Below, one piece after another: positions 1 through 9,500 of a DNA stretch of 36,572 bases. The DNA comes from CAVYPR01 sp052145775 (lineage in GTDB: Bacteria > Actinomycetota > Acidimicrobiia > Acidimicrobiales > RAAP-2), in the NCBI GenBank assembly GCA_052145775.1, contig JBKQNY010000162.1:1-36572 (forward strand), read 5' to 3'. The position numbers were made by a program, and so were the translations under genes. How positions within the stretch are numbered: position 1 is the first letter of the stretch; each line of letters opens with the position of its first letter. The notes beneath the pieces are model-generated. The model saw only the letters and a list, made by a program, of their open reading frames with translations, was not told the DNA's origin and made no database searches.

Positions 1-653
1 AGCGCCTTGGCCAGCACCGGGTCGGGCTCGAAGTGGGGCTCGGCCACCTTCCACATCATCGAGAGGAAGTTGGCCGAGAAGTCGAGCTCGTTGTCGGGGT
101 AGACGAAGGGCATCCCCACGCTGAACCGGTGGGCCGCCGCGGCCAGGGTGGGCATCTTGGCGATGAGCCGGATGACCTGCTTGTCGCGCGAGACCGGGTC
201 GAAGATCTCCTTGGCGTCGAGGTAGAAGGTCGACAGGGCGGCCACCGCCGAGACCAGCATCCCCATGGGGTGGGCGTCGTAGTGGAACCCCTCGAGGAAC
301 CGCTTGCGCATGTTCTCGTGGATGAAGGTGTGCATGGTGATCTCGCGCTGCCAGACCTCGAACTCGTCACTGGTCGGCAGCTCACCGTGGAGGAGCAGGT
401 AGGCGACCTCGAGGTAGGTGGACCGCTCGGCCAGCTGCTCGATCGGGTAGCCGCGGTAGCGCAGGACGCCGCCGTCGCCGTCCAGGTAGGTGATGGCGCT
501 CTCGCAGGCCGCCGTCGACATGAAGCCGGGGTCGTAGAACCACAGGCCCGGGACGACCTTCGACCACTCCGCGGCGGCCACACCCCCGTTCACGATGGGG
601 ATCTCGAGCGACTCCCCGGTTCGGTTGTCGGTGACCGTAATGCTCTCCGCCAC
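1..653 (-). CDS. gltA: Citrate synthase, N-terminal part (runs off left edge)
   Basis: Citrate synthase family enzyme (acetyl-CoA + oxaloacetate to citrate; a 2-methylcitrate synthase cannot be excluded). Reading the minus strand from a GTG at 653 gives VAESITVTDNRTGESLEIPI, then the family landmarks YLDGDGGVLRYRGYPIEQLA, LLLHGELPTSDEFEVW, HENMRKRFLEGFHYDAHPMG, MPTLAAAAHRF and VYPDNELDFSANFLSMM. About 217 codons are visible; the active-site C-terminal half lies beyond the window. The GTG start is supported by an AGGAGG 11 nt upstream (minus strand). The in-frame alternative proteins predicted over this region in other frames are high-GC shadows. A candidate promoter lies just upstream. The enzyme would feed acetyl-CoA into the TCA cycle, in parallel with the ethylmalonyl-CoA genes elsewhere in the window. 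Confidence 0.93.
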   Translation of the reverse strand, partial: MAESITVTDNRTGESLEIPIVNGGVAAAEWSKVVPGLWFYDPGFMSTAACESAITYLDGDGGVLRYRGYPIEQLAERSTYLEVAYLLLHGELPTSDEFEVWQREITMHTFIHENMRKRFLEGFHYDAHPMGMLVSAVAALSTFYLDAKEIFDPVSRDKQVIRLIAKMPTLAAAAHRFSVGMPFVYPDNELDFSANFLSMMWKVAEPHFEPDPVLAKA

Positions 654-698
654 GCTCGTGACGACCTCCTGCTCGTGCTGCTGTGGGCGACCGGCTTG

Positions 699-729
699 AT
701 CCTATGACGCCCCCGGGGCGGCGGTCGAA
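699..729 (-). promoter_or_regulatory. Candidate promoter of citrate synthase
   Basis: On the minus strand a TTCGAC (-35-like, 724-729) and a TAGGAT (-10-like, 699-704) are separated by 19 bp and precede the GTG start at 653 by about 45 nt. This is a pattern match only; spacing is slightly long. Confidence 0.35.
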
Positions 730-733
730 GCGG

Positions 734-1861
734 CTAGGTCCCGGGCACCGTGCCCGCCTTCCCGCCGGCGGTGGTGGCCGGAGGCCGGGCGGTGGTCGTG
801 GTGGGGGGGGCCGTGGTCGTGGTCGTGGTGGGGGGCGTCGGCGGGGCCACGGTGAGCGCGTACGAGAACGACGTTGTGGCCAGGTCCGCCTGCCCGGCCG
901 GCGGGAGGACCGAGACCGTGAGGGTGTAGGAGTCGCCCGGGGCGACCGACAGGGCCCGCAGCGTGACCGCCACCGTCGACTTCGGCTCGAGCGCCACGTT
1001 GACCGTGGACGCGGAGACGGTCCCGGGCCCCTGCGGCACCACCCGGGCGGAGACCTGGGTGCGCTCCAGGGGCATGTTGCCCCGGTCGGCCACCACCACC
1101 GACACCCCGAGGGTCGTCGTCGGGGGCACGACCGACGCACCGCCCGGGGTCACCCGGGGGACCGACGCCGGCACGACGGCCACGGTCGAGGGCAGGAGGA
1201 CCACCTGCTGGCGCGGGGCGAGGGAGGGCGAGGAGGTCAGCTCGGAGACGAGGGAGGTGGCCGGCCCGGCCGCCCAGAGCTGGGCGTCGGGCACCCACAC
1301 CGACCTGGGAAGGGTGGCGTTGCCGGGCGCGGTCCGAAACGCCCGGCGCACCGACGCGTACCCCTCGTCGGCGCGGGCCAGCTGTGCCCCGGCCGCCGTG
1401 ACCCGCGCCGCGGCCGCAGAGGGGGCGAGCGGCGCGGCTCCGTCGAGGGTGAGCAGGCCGTCGACCGCGGCGCGCAGCTGCGACAGCGCGCTGGCCCGTC
1501 CGGCCAGCACTGTGGACAAGCCGCCCACCGTGGGGGCGGGCGGCTCCAGGGCGGTTGCCTCGGTGGCCAGGCGGGCGCTGGCCGCGGCCAGGGACCCCAG
1601 CCGGGACCCGAGGGTGTCGCGGTCGAGCCCGGGCATGTCGTCCATGAGGGCGCGCACCTGGTCGCCCTCCTGGTTGGAGGTGGCGACGAGGAGCGACGCC
1701 TGGGCGGCGTAGGAGCGGTTGACATCCTGGTGGTAGGAGGTCGAGCCGCGCCCGACCTCAAACAGGCCACCGATCAGCACCGCGACCACGAGGACCGCCG
1801 CCACACCCGCCAGCGCGGCCGGCGTCGGATGGCGCCGGCGGCGCCGTTCGAGCGGGGGCAT
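734..1861 (-). CDS. Membrane-anchored protein of unknown function with Thr/Pro-rich tail
   Basis: 375 aa, family not recognised. A basic N-terminus (ERRRRRH, residues 5-11) is followed by one hydrophobic segment (about 14-34), so it is probably an N-in, C-out single-pass membrane protein. Residues about 45-190 are Ala/Leu-rich and helical. Residues about 215-330 are rich in beta-branched residues and could form a CARDB/DUF11-like extracellular beta-sandwich. The last 40 residues are a low-complexity Thr/Pro linker (PPTPPTTTTTTAPPTTTT). It starts 29 nt after the stop of the sulfoquinovose synthase gene on the same strand and may be cotranscribed with it. No catalytic motif was seen; a cell-surface or envelope role is inference only. 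Confidence 0.72.
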   Translation of the reverse strand: MPPLERRRRRHPTPAALAGVAAVLVVAVLIGGLFEVGRGSTSYHQDVNRSYAAQASLLVATSNQEGDQVRALMDDMPGLDRDTLGSRLGSLAAASARLATEATALEPPAPTVGGLSTVLAGRASALSQLRAAVDGLLTLDGAAPLAPSAAAARVTAAGAQLARADEGYASVRRAFRTAPGNATLPRSVWVPDAQLWAAGPATSLVSELTSSPSLAPRQQVVLLPSTVAVVPASVPRVTPGGASVVPPTTTLGVSVVVADRGNMPLERTQVSARVVPQGPGTVSASTVNVALEPKSTVAVTLRALSVAPGDSYTLTVSVLPPAGQADLATTSFSYALTVAPPTPPTTTTTTAPPTTTTARPPATTAGGKAGTVPGT

Positions 1862-1890
1862 CGCCGGCCGACGCTACCCCCCGGCTCCGC

Positions 1891-3087
1891 TCAGGCGCCG
1901 TCGGCCGCCCGCAGTGCCGAGCCCGACGTGGGCAGCTGGCTCGAGGTGGTGCGCCACTGCACGGTCGGGCGGATGGCCGCCAAGTCGACACGGTCGCGGT
2001 GCCGGTCGGCCACGGCGAGCAGCGAGGAGACGGTGGTCCGGTCGAGCAGGTGGGGCACCAGGCCGAGGTCGAGCAGCTTGGTGTGGGCGGCCCGGTAGTA
2101 GTGCTCCTGCTTCTCGACCCTGGGGGGCTCGAGGTGGTCGACGTCGACCCGGCCCGGGAAGGCGTCCACCACCATCTGGGCCAGCTGCTCGATCGAGAAG
2201 GACTCGGTGAACTGGTTGAAGACCCGGAACTCGCCCTCCTCGGCCGGGTGCTCGCACGCCAGCTCGACGCAGGCCAGCGTGTCGCGGATGTCCAGCATCC
2301 CCCTGATCTGATTGCCGCTGCCGTAGACGGTGAGCGGGTGGCCGACCACGGCCTGGACGCAGAACCGGTTCAGCACCGTCCCGAAGACCCCGTCGTAGTC
2401 GAACCGGGTGGCCAGGTCGGGGTGGAGGGAGGTCTCGGGCGTCTCCTGGCCGTAGACGATGCCCTGGTTGAGGTCGGTCGACCGCAGCCCCCAGATCCGG
2501 CAGGCGAACATGATGTTGTGGCTGTCGTGCACCTTGGACAGGTGGTAGAAGGAGCCGGGCTGCTTCGGGTAGGGCAGGGTGTCGGTCCGTCCCCGGTGGG
2601 TGATCTCGATGAACCCCTCTTCGATGTCGATGTTGGGGGTGCCGTACTCGCCCATGGTCCCGAGCTTCACCAGGTGGATCGTCGGGTCGACGTCGGCGAT
2701 GGCGTAGAGCAGGTTGAGCGTGCCCACCACGTTGTTCACCTGCGTGTAGACCGCGTGGCGCTGGTCGATCATCGAGTAGGGGGCCGAGCGCTGCTCGGCG
2801 AAGTGGACGATCGACTCGGGGGCGAACTCGGTGACGACCCGGCGGACGAAGTCGGCGTCGGTCAGGTCGCCCACGTAGGTCTCGAGCTGCAGCCCCGACA
2901 CCTCCTCCCACGTCCGGACCCGGTGCTGGAGGTGGCGGATGGGGACCAGGCTGTCCACCCCCATCTCGAAGTCGTACTGCCGGCGGGCGAAGTTGTCCAC
3001 GACACCCACGTCGTGACCCCGCCTCGACAGGTGCAGCGCCGTCGGCCATCCGAGGTACCCGTCGCCACCCAGAACCAGAATCCTCAC
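1891..3087 (-). CDS. sqdB: UDP-sulfoquinovose synthase (SQD1/SqdB)
   Basis: 398 aa, extended SDR family. It converts UDP-glucose plus sulfite to UDP-sulfoquinovose, the head-group donor for the sulfolipid SQDG. The sequence follows plant SQD1 almost block by block: NAD motif GGDGYLG (7-13), HFAEQRSAPYSMIDQ (95-109), LGTMGEYGTPNIDIEEG with the catalytic Thr at 144, and SFYHLSKVHDSHN with Tyr181 and Lys185, then FGTVLNRFCVQA, HPLTVYG and FRVFNQFTESFS. I place the start at the GTG at 3087, because a GAGGAGGAG Shine-Dalgarno lies 6-7 nt upstream. A TTG 24 nt further upstream would put that SD inside the coding region. No SqdX/SQD2 glycosyltransferase is visible here, so the final acceptor (lipid or surface glycan) is open. 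Confidence 0.96.
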   Translation of the reverse strand: MRILVLGGDGYLGWPTALHLSRRGHDVGVVDNFARRQYDFEMGVDSLVPIRHLQHRVRTWEEVSGLQLETYVGDLTDADFVRRVVTEFAPESIVHFAEQRSAPYSMIDQRHAVYTQVNNVVGTLNLLYAIADVDPTIHLVKLGTMGEYGTPNIDIEEGFIEITHRGRTDTLPYPKQPGSFYHLSKVHDSHNIMFACRIWGLRSTDLNQGIVYGQETPETSLHPDLATRFDYDGVFGTVLNRFCVQAVVGHPLTVYGSGNQIRGMLDIRDTLACVELACEHPAEEGEFRVFNQFTESFSIEQLAQMVVDAFPGRVDVDHLEPPRVEKQEHYYRAAHTKLLDLGLVPHLLDRTTVSSLLAVADRHRDRVDLAAIRPTVQWRTTSSQLPTSGSALRAADGA

Positions 3088-3194
3088 GCGTGTCTCCTCC
3101 TCGTCGGGCAAGGCCGTCCGGCCCGCCCCTGCCAGCGTCGCCCTCGTCTGACCCTGGCGCGGGCGGACGGCAACAGATTCGTAATAAAGGATGC

Positions 3195-3248
3195 CCCAGA
3201 CACCTGGGAATGACCTGAAAATAGGCGTAGGCAGCCCTGTGACCAGGG
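3195..3248 (-). terminator. Possible terminator hairpins after the addA-like gene
   Basis: Immediately after the stop at 3249 (minus-strand direction) there are two perfect 5-bp hairpins: CCCTG-N4-CAGGG (3235-3248) and CCCAG-N4-CTGGG (3195-3208). The second is followed in the minus direction by CATCCTTTATTACG, a locally AT-rich stretch. The same AT-rich patch (about 3176-3192) may also hold the sqdB promoter. No long T-tract, so modest confidence. Confidence 0.35.
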
Positions 3249-6200
3249 TCAGGATCCGGTGAGCAGGTGCCGGACCTCCTCGGTGGCCGCCTCGAGATCG
3301 TCCACCGGCCGGGCCACCGCCCCCCGGGGCCTGAGGAACAAGAAGGTGCAGCGAGTGACCGGGCGGCCGGTGGCGCCGGCGACGGCCAGCGCGTAGGCGG
3401 CGCCCTGGAGCCGGTGCCGGACCATCGCCCGGTCGACCTCCGCGTCGGACTCCACCCGGTCAGTCTTGTAATCGACGACCTCCAGCCCGCCCTCCCCGTC
3501 GACGAGGAGGTCGACCACGCCCTCGAGCACCCGCTCGCCGACCGGGACCCCCACATAGAGCTCCCGCCAGTAGCGGCCGCGCTGCACCGCCGCCCGCACG
3601 ACGTCGGAGTCGAGGGCGGCGCGGGCCAGCCGCTCGACCTCGGCGGCGCGGGCCGGGACGTTCTCGGCCGACGCCTGGGCGGCGGCCACCTCGCTCAGCC
3701 CCTCGCCGGTGGCCAGGTCGACGACCTGCAGCGTGGCGTGGACGGCCCGGCCCACCGCGGTGCCCGCCCGGCCCCGTCGCCACGGCTCGCGGTCGGGGCT
3801 CTCGTCCTTGTCGTCGCCCTCGGGCGCCGACGGCTCCGCCCGGTGCGCCACCGCGGTGGCCGAAATGGCCGACGGCTCGGCACCCGTCCGTTGCTCCCAG
3901 GCGGCCCGCCAGCGCTCCCGTTCGCCGGCGTCGCCCCACGCCGGCTCCGCCATGCCGTCGGCGCCCGACGTCGCCGTGGCTGCCGGCGTCTCCCCCACCG
4001 CCGGCACCCCGGCCGCCGGTGCCGGGGAGGCGGGTCCGTCCAGGGTGCGCCAGCAGTCGAGGTGACCCATGCAGGAGTCGTGCACGAGGGCCGCCAGGCT
4101 GCTGCCGTCCTTCTGGCCCCGGTGGACGCTCACGACGAGGTGGTCGCGGGCGCGGGTGGTGGCGACGTAGAGCAACCGCCGGCGCTCGTCCTCGGCCAGC
4201 GCATCCTCGACCGCCGCCAGCGGGTCCCAGCCCGCCGTCGTGAGGTCTTGCCTGATGGAGAGCTCGGGATCCCCGGGGCCGAACAGCACGTCGGTCCCCC
4301 TCCGGTGGGGCCCGCCGCCCAGCCCGGCGACCACCACCACCGGCCACTCGAGCCCTTTGGCCGCGTGCACCGTCAGCACCGAGACGGCGTCGAGGTCGGT
4401 CTCGGGCAGGACGACCTCGGTGACCCGTACGTCCTCTTCACTCTGTCGCTCCACCCAGGCGAGGAACCTTCGGAGGTCGCCGGAGGAGGTCTCGGTGAAC
4501 TGCCGGGCCTGGTCGAGTACGAAGCGCAACCGCCGCCACCCGTCGCGCCACTGCGGCCCGTCCAGCGCCAGACCCAGGAGGTGCCGTTCTTCGATGACGC
4601 GGCCCACCAGCTCGCTCACCTCGGTCCACCACCTGACCTCGTGCAGCCCGCGCAGGGCGGCGAGCGCCTCCGCCACCGGTCCGTCGGGCTGTGTCGCCCT
4701 CCGGCAGTCCCACGACCCTTGTGCCATCCGGTGGCGGAGAAGGTCGTCGTCGCCGCAGCCGAAGGCCGGCGACCGAAGTGCGGCGATCACCGACGGGGCG
4801 TCGGACGGGTCGTCGATCGCCTGGAGTACGGCGAGCAGCGAGCGCACCTCCGGCGCGTGGTAGACGAGCGAGCTGGACTGCAACCGGTAGGCGATGCCTG
4901 CGTCGTCGAACGCCTCTTCCAGGAACGGGACGAGGGCGCGTTTGGGGACGAGGACGGCGATGTCGCGCAGTCGCGCCGGCAGACCGTCTTCACCCACCGG
5001 CCACTGCTCGTCACGAGCGGCCAGCACAGCCGCCGTCACCTCGGCCGCCTCGCGCAGGCGGGCCTCCTCGGCCGTGCCGGCACCCCCGGACTCCGAACCC
5101 AGCACCACCACCGGGAGCGGCCCCGGGTGGGCCGGCCGGTGGGGGCTCGAAGGCGGGTATCCCTCCCCCAGTAGACAGCCCACGACCTCGTCCACCCAGG
5201 CGAGCACGCCGGGCACCGAACGGAAGTTGGTGGTGAGGCGGGTCGGCTCCTCCACTAGGCGCTCCCGAACGGTCTCAAACAGCTCGACGTCGGCCCGCCG
5301 GAACCGGTAGATCGACTGCTTGGGATCCCCGACGAAGAACAGCCGACCGGGCTCGACCGGGAGGGCGGTCCAGTCCCCGCCGCGCTCGACCGAGGCGATG
5401 CGGACGGCCAGCTCGGCCTGGATGGGATCGGTGTCCTGGAACTCGTCGACCAGCAGGTACCGGTACTGGTCATGGAGCTCGCGTTGCACCCCGGCGTCGC
5501 CCGCGACGAGATCACGGGCCAGCACCAAGAGGTCGTGGAACCGCAAGCGGCCCTCCCTGCGACGAGCTTGGGCCGCCCCCAGCGTGAGGACCGAGAGCCT
5601 CACCGCCAAGTGGGCGAGCACGGCCTGGCCCACCGAGTCACGCGTGGCCGAGAACACGTCCTGGGCCTCGGCCAGGAGATCGACCACCTCTTGCTTGCGC
5701 CCGTGCCAGGCGTCCTTCTTCCCCCAGGTGCTCGAGATCTTGCGGTCCCAGCCCGAGAGCACCGAGATCACCTCGACGTCGTCGCTGCAGTCTGCGAGGC
5801 GCGCCGCCCACGGCTCCAGTTCTCGGAGGTGACCGAGGAGACGGTCCTCGGGATCGGTGCAGAGGTGCTCGAGCGCCATGGCGGCCCGCAGCGGTCCGAG
5901 CACGCCGTCAGTGTCGATCGCCGGCACGGGCGAAGGGGGGCCGCCGGCCACGCCGAGGAGGTCCCAGTTGTCCTCCAGCCGCTGGGCGACCGCGCGCAGG
6001 TGCCGCATGGTGACACCCAGGGCCATGGCCAGCTGGAGGCAGCGGGCGTCGTCGGGGTCCTCGAGCAGGCGGTCGACCGTCTCGTCCCACCGCTCGTCGA
6101 AGTCGACCAGCGACCCGAAGGCGTCGAGCACCTCGAAGACCGGGGGGAGTCCGGCGTCGAGGGGGTGCTCGGCCAGGACGCGGCGGGCGAAGCCGTGCAG

Positions 6201-6530
6201 GGTGGTGATGGCGGCGGCGTCGAGGCCCGAGACCGCCGCTCTGGCGCGTTCGGACCGTTCGGCCTCCTCGGGCGGGACCCGGGGATCGGGGCGGGCGGCG
6301 AGCTCGAGCTGCTCGGCCAGCCGGTCCCGAAGCTCGGCCGCGGCCGCTTCGGTGAAGGTGATGGCTGCGACCTGGTCGATGGTGGCCCGCCCGCTGCACA
6401 CCAGCTCGAGCAGCCGGGCGACCAGCTGGGTGGTCTTGCCGCTCCCGGCGCTGGCCTCGACGAACAAGGTTGCGTCGAGCTCGGCGACGACGGCCTCGCG
6501 TGTCACCCTGTCGGGCGCCTCCCCGCTCAC
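3249..6530 (-). CDS. addA: AddA/RecB-like UvrD-family helicase with C-terminal nuclease
   Basis: 1093 aa, SF1 helicase plus PD-(D/E)XK nuclease, the motor half of an AddAB-type double-strand break resection enzyme. Motifs in order: Walker A ASAGSGKTT (26-34), AITFTEAAAAELRDR (56-70), Walker B DEFQDT (362-367), GDPKQSIYRFRRAD (401-414), TTNFRS (433-438), LTVHAAKGLEWP (719-730), and LLYVATTRARDHL (786-798). The RecB-type nuclease follows: His931, GVVDLLV with Asp1007, Glu1017, and VVDYKTD with Asp1020 and Lys1022. The start is the GTG at 6530, forming a GTGA 4-nt overlap with the stop of the upstream addB-like gene; a much longer in-frame upstream extension is a high-GC artefact. Whether the complex is best called AddAB, RecB-like or AdnAB cannot be settled from motifs alone. 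Confidence 0.9.
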   Translation of the reverse strand: MSGEAPDRVTREAVVAELDATLFVEASAGSGKTTQLVARLLELVCSGRATIDQVAAITFTEAAAAELRDRLAEQLELAARPDPRVPPEEAERSERARAAVSGLDAAAITTLHGFARRVLAEHPLDAGLPPVFEVLDAFGSLVDFDERWDETVDRLLEDPDDARCLQLAMALGVTMRHLRAVAQRLEDNWDLLGVAGGPPSPVPAIDTDGVLGPLRAAMALEHLCTDPEDRLLGHLRELEPWAARLADCSDDVEVISVLSGWDRKISSTWGKKDAWHGRKQEVVDLLAEAQDVFSATRDSVGQAVLAHLAVRLSVLTLGAAQARRREGRLRFHDLLVLARDLVAGDAGVQRELHDQYRYLLVDEFQDTDPIQAELAVRIASVERGGDWTALPVEPGRLFFVGDPKQSIYRFRRADVELFETVRERLVEEPTRLTTNFRSVPGVLAWVDEVVGCLLGEGYPPSSPHRPAHPGPLPVVVLGSESGGAGTAEEARLREAAEVTAAVLAARDEQWPVGEDGLPARLRDIAVLVPKRALVPFLEEAFDDAGIAYRLQSSSLVYHAPEVRSLLAVLQAIDDPSDAPSVIAALRSPAFGCGDDDLLRHRMAQGSWDCRRATQPDGPVAEALAALRGLHEVRWWTEVSELVGRVIEERHLLGLALDGPQWRDGWRRLRFVLDQARQFTETSSGDLRRFLAWVERQSEEDVRVTEVVLPETDLDAVSVLTVHAAKGLEWPVVVVAGLGGGPHRRGTDVLFGPGDPELSIRQDLTTAGWDPLAAVEDALAEDERRRLLYVATTRARDHLVVSVHRGQKDGSSLAALVHDSCMGHLDCWRTLDGPASPAPAAGVPAVGETPAATATSGADGMAEPAWGDAGERERWRAAWEQRTGAEPSAISATAVAHRAEPSAPEGDDKDESPDREPWRRGRAGTAVGRAVHATLQVVDLATGEGLSEVAAAQASAENVPARAAEVERLARAALDSDVVRAAVQRGRYWRELYVGVPVGERVLEGVVDLLVDGEGGLEVVDYKTDRVESDAEVDRAMVRHRLQGAAYALAVAGATGRPVTRCTFLFLRPRGAVARPVDDLEAATEEVRHLLTGS

Positions 6531-9500
6531 CGGGGCTCCACCAGGCCCAGGTAGTCGGCGATCCAGGGGTCGTCCCGCTTGCGCTCCCAGGACCTCGCCC
6601 GGTCCGGTGGACACACGTTCGTGAAGTCGCACCTCGAGCAGCCTGTGGCGTTGCCCGGGAACCGCCCACCCTCGATGCCGCCGATCAGGGTCCCCACCAC
6701 CTCGGCGAATCGACGCTCGTTCCCTCCATCGAGGGTGAACCCCTCCTGCTGGTAGCGGCCGCGCTTGGCGGCCCGGTCGCTCACGTACCAGTAGCGCACT
6801 TCGACCGGCCCCCGTGCGGAATGGCGCCGCCGGGCGGCCTGACCGTAGAGGGCGAGCTGGAGCCGGGTTCCGCCGTGGAAGGGGTCGTCCTCGTCTCCCT
6901 TCGAGCGGCCACCGGTCTTGTAGTCGAGCACCGAGAGCCCGCCGGACCCGGTCCGGTCGATCCGGTCGACCGAGCCGCGGAAGCGGACCTGTCGCCCATC
7001 GTCCAGTGCCACGGCCAGTGGCTCCGCCCCGTCGCGCCCGAACAGCTCCTCGACCGCGAGTGGGACGGCGCCCTCCTCGGCCCGATAGCGGTCGTCCTCG
7101 CGCAGGAAGTGCCGCAGCTCGCCCCAGATGGTTGCCCGGTCGATGCTCCACAGCGCCGGGCGGCCGGTGAGTCCCCGCTGCTCGAAGTCGGCGAACTCCT
7201 CTGTGGCGATCCGTTCCATGCGCTCGCGCCCTACGTCCCCCCAGGGCTCGCCGGGAGCGATCCGTTCCGCTTCGGGCTTCTCCAGCTCCTCGGCCACGAA
7301 CCGCTCGAGCACTCGGTGAATCAGATGCCCACGCTCGCGGGCGTCGATGCGCAGAAGGTCCTCGGGCGGGACCCGCACCTCGACGCCCAGCAGCTTGTCG
7401 AAGAGGTAGCGCCGGGGGCACGAGGCGTAGGACTCGAGCGCGGTGGCCGAGTGGACCCGCCCCCCGGGGTCGGCCGGGGACGACGGCGCCTCCCCGTCGA
7501 TGCGCCCGTCGTAGCGGCTGAAGGTGGGTTCCCGCCGCTCCCGCTGCAGGGCGAAACCGGCCCGCAGACCCGCGTCGAGCGCGAAGTGGTCCGCCGGTCG
7601 GTGGCCGTCCTCGGTCCAGCGCAGGATGGAGCGCAGGTCCCAGTCGGCCAGAGAGACCGGGTCGCCCGAGCCGTCGGCCACAGCGGCGGCGAAGGAGTGG
7701 ACCGTGCGGTAGGCGTCGGAGGGTTCGAGCAGCCCGAGGTCCCTGGCGAAGAGCGGAGGGCCCCCGGGCGCGCCCAACGAGTCGAGGAGGAGCCGGGCGG
7801 GGCGCAGCTCCCGCCCCTGGCGCTGGTCACCGGTGGCGAAGGAGAGGACCCGGCGGCGGCCGGCGGTCAGCGCCGACAGGTAGTCCCGGCGCGACTCGGC
7901 CGCCCTCGTCCCGCGCTGGGGAAGGCCGCACGCCTCTCGCACGGCGTCGGGAACGAGCACGTCGTCGGCGGGCCGACCGGGGAACGCCCCGTCGATCATG
8001 CCCACCACCCACACCACGTCGAGGTCGAGCCCCGTGAGCTCGGCCACCTCGCCCACCATGACGCCGTGGCCGAAACGCGACGTCTGGGGTGCGGCCGCCT
8101 CGAGCTCGGCCGACAGGGCGGCCCGGAACGCCCCGGGCCCGGGGCGCGCCGCACCGAGGGCGGCCAGGCCCTCGACCGCCTCGCGCACCGCCTCGAGTGC
8201 GGCCAGCTCCCCGGCGGGCCACGTGGCGGTCTGGGTGGGGCGGCCGAGCAGGTCTACCAGGAGGTTCGCGGCCCACCCGGACAGCTCCTCCCAGCTCCCC
8301 GGCGGCGGGATCAACTGGTCGGCCAGCCCGTCGACGAAGGCGGCCATCGCCTCGCACGCGGCCGCCTCGCGTTGGAGCAGCGGACCCCGGTCGTCGTCGT
8401 CCTGCCCGGCCAGGTCCCGCAGGAGCGCGGCGTGTTCGGCCGGCCGCCTCCGCCACTCCTCCAGACCGCGCACCACTCCCGCTTCGCAGGAGAGGTCGTT
8501 CCACGAGCTCGCGGGCACCCGCCGCCCGCGCTGGAGGATCGGGGCCGAGTTAACCCAGGCCACCAGGTCGTCGCGTCGCCAGTCGTTGTCGGGCAGGTCC
8601 AGCGCGCCGAGCAGCGCCCGTCCGGCGACGGTGGCGACCAGCGGGCGGATGCCGCTGCCGTTGAACGGGATCCCGGCGCGGGTGAGGACGTCATAGACCA
8701 GGCGCGGGTAGGGCGCGACCCGGTTGTGCACGAGCGCCATCCTCTCGAGCGGGGTTCCCGCCGCGTTTTCCGCCATGAGATGGCGCACCGCGGTGAGCAC
8801 CTCGCCGTCGGCGGCGGGGGCACACACCACCAGGCTGCCGCGCTCCACCGGCCCCTCGAAGGACGGGTGGTCGGCGGGCCTGCCGCCGAGGCGCTCGACG
8901 AGGGCCTTGGTGGGGACGTCGGCCTCGGCATCGCCGGTGGCCCCGATGACCACGGTGACCGCCACCGACGCCTCGAGCGCTTCCAGCAGTCCCACCTCGA
9001 AGGGGCGCAGCCGAGCCGGGAGGTACACCACCACCGGTCCCGTCTGCCCTCCAGAGGTGGCGGCCGCCTCGGTGGCCGCGGCCACCAGATCGACGTCGTC
9101 GTAGAACGGTGCGAGCTCACGTCCGACCGCGGCGACCAGGTCAGCCACCCCGGCCGACCAGCCGCCCCGCGCCGACAGGGCGGCCAGGGCGGAGGGCGGT
9201 GCGCCGCGCAGGTCGCGGTAGGTCTGTGCGAGCGCTCGCCCGGTGGCCGGCTGGCCGGCCACCGTCAACAGCACCCCGGCGTCGGGGCCGGACAGTACGG
9301 TGCGCACCGCCTCGCCGAGGACGGCGCGGGTCACCGGCCGCCGCCCCGTCGACGCCAGCCAACCGCCGGCCAGCTCACCGGCGAGCGCCGCCATCGTGCA
9401 GAACGACACGTTCGTGACGCCGGGCGGACGTGCGGCCAACCGGCGCCGCGTGGCCAGTCCGACATGGCTCCGCGGGACGACCACCGTCACCCGCCGAAGC

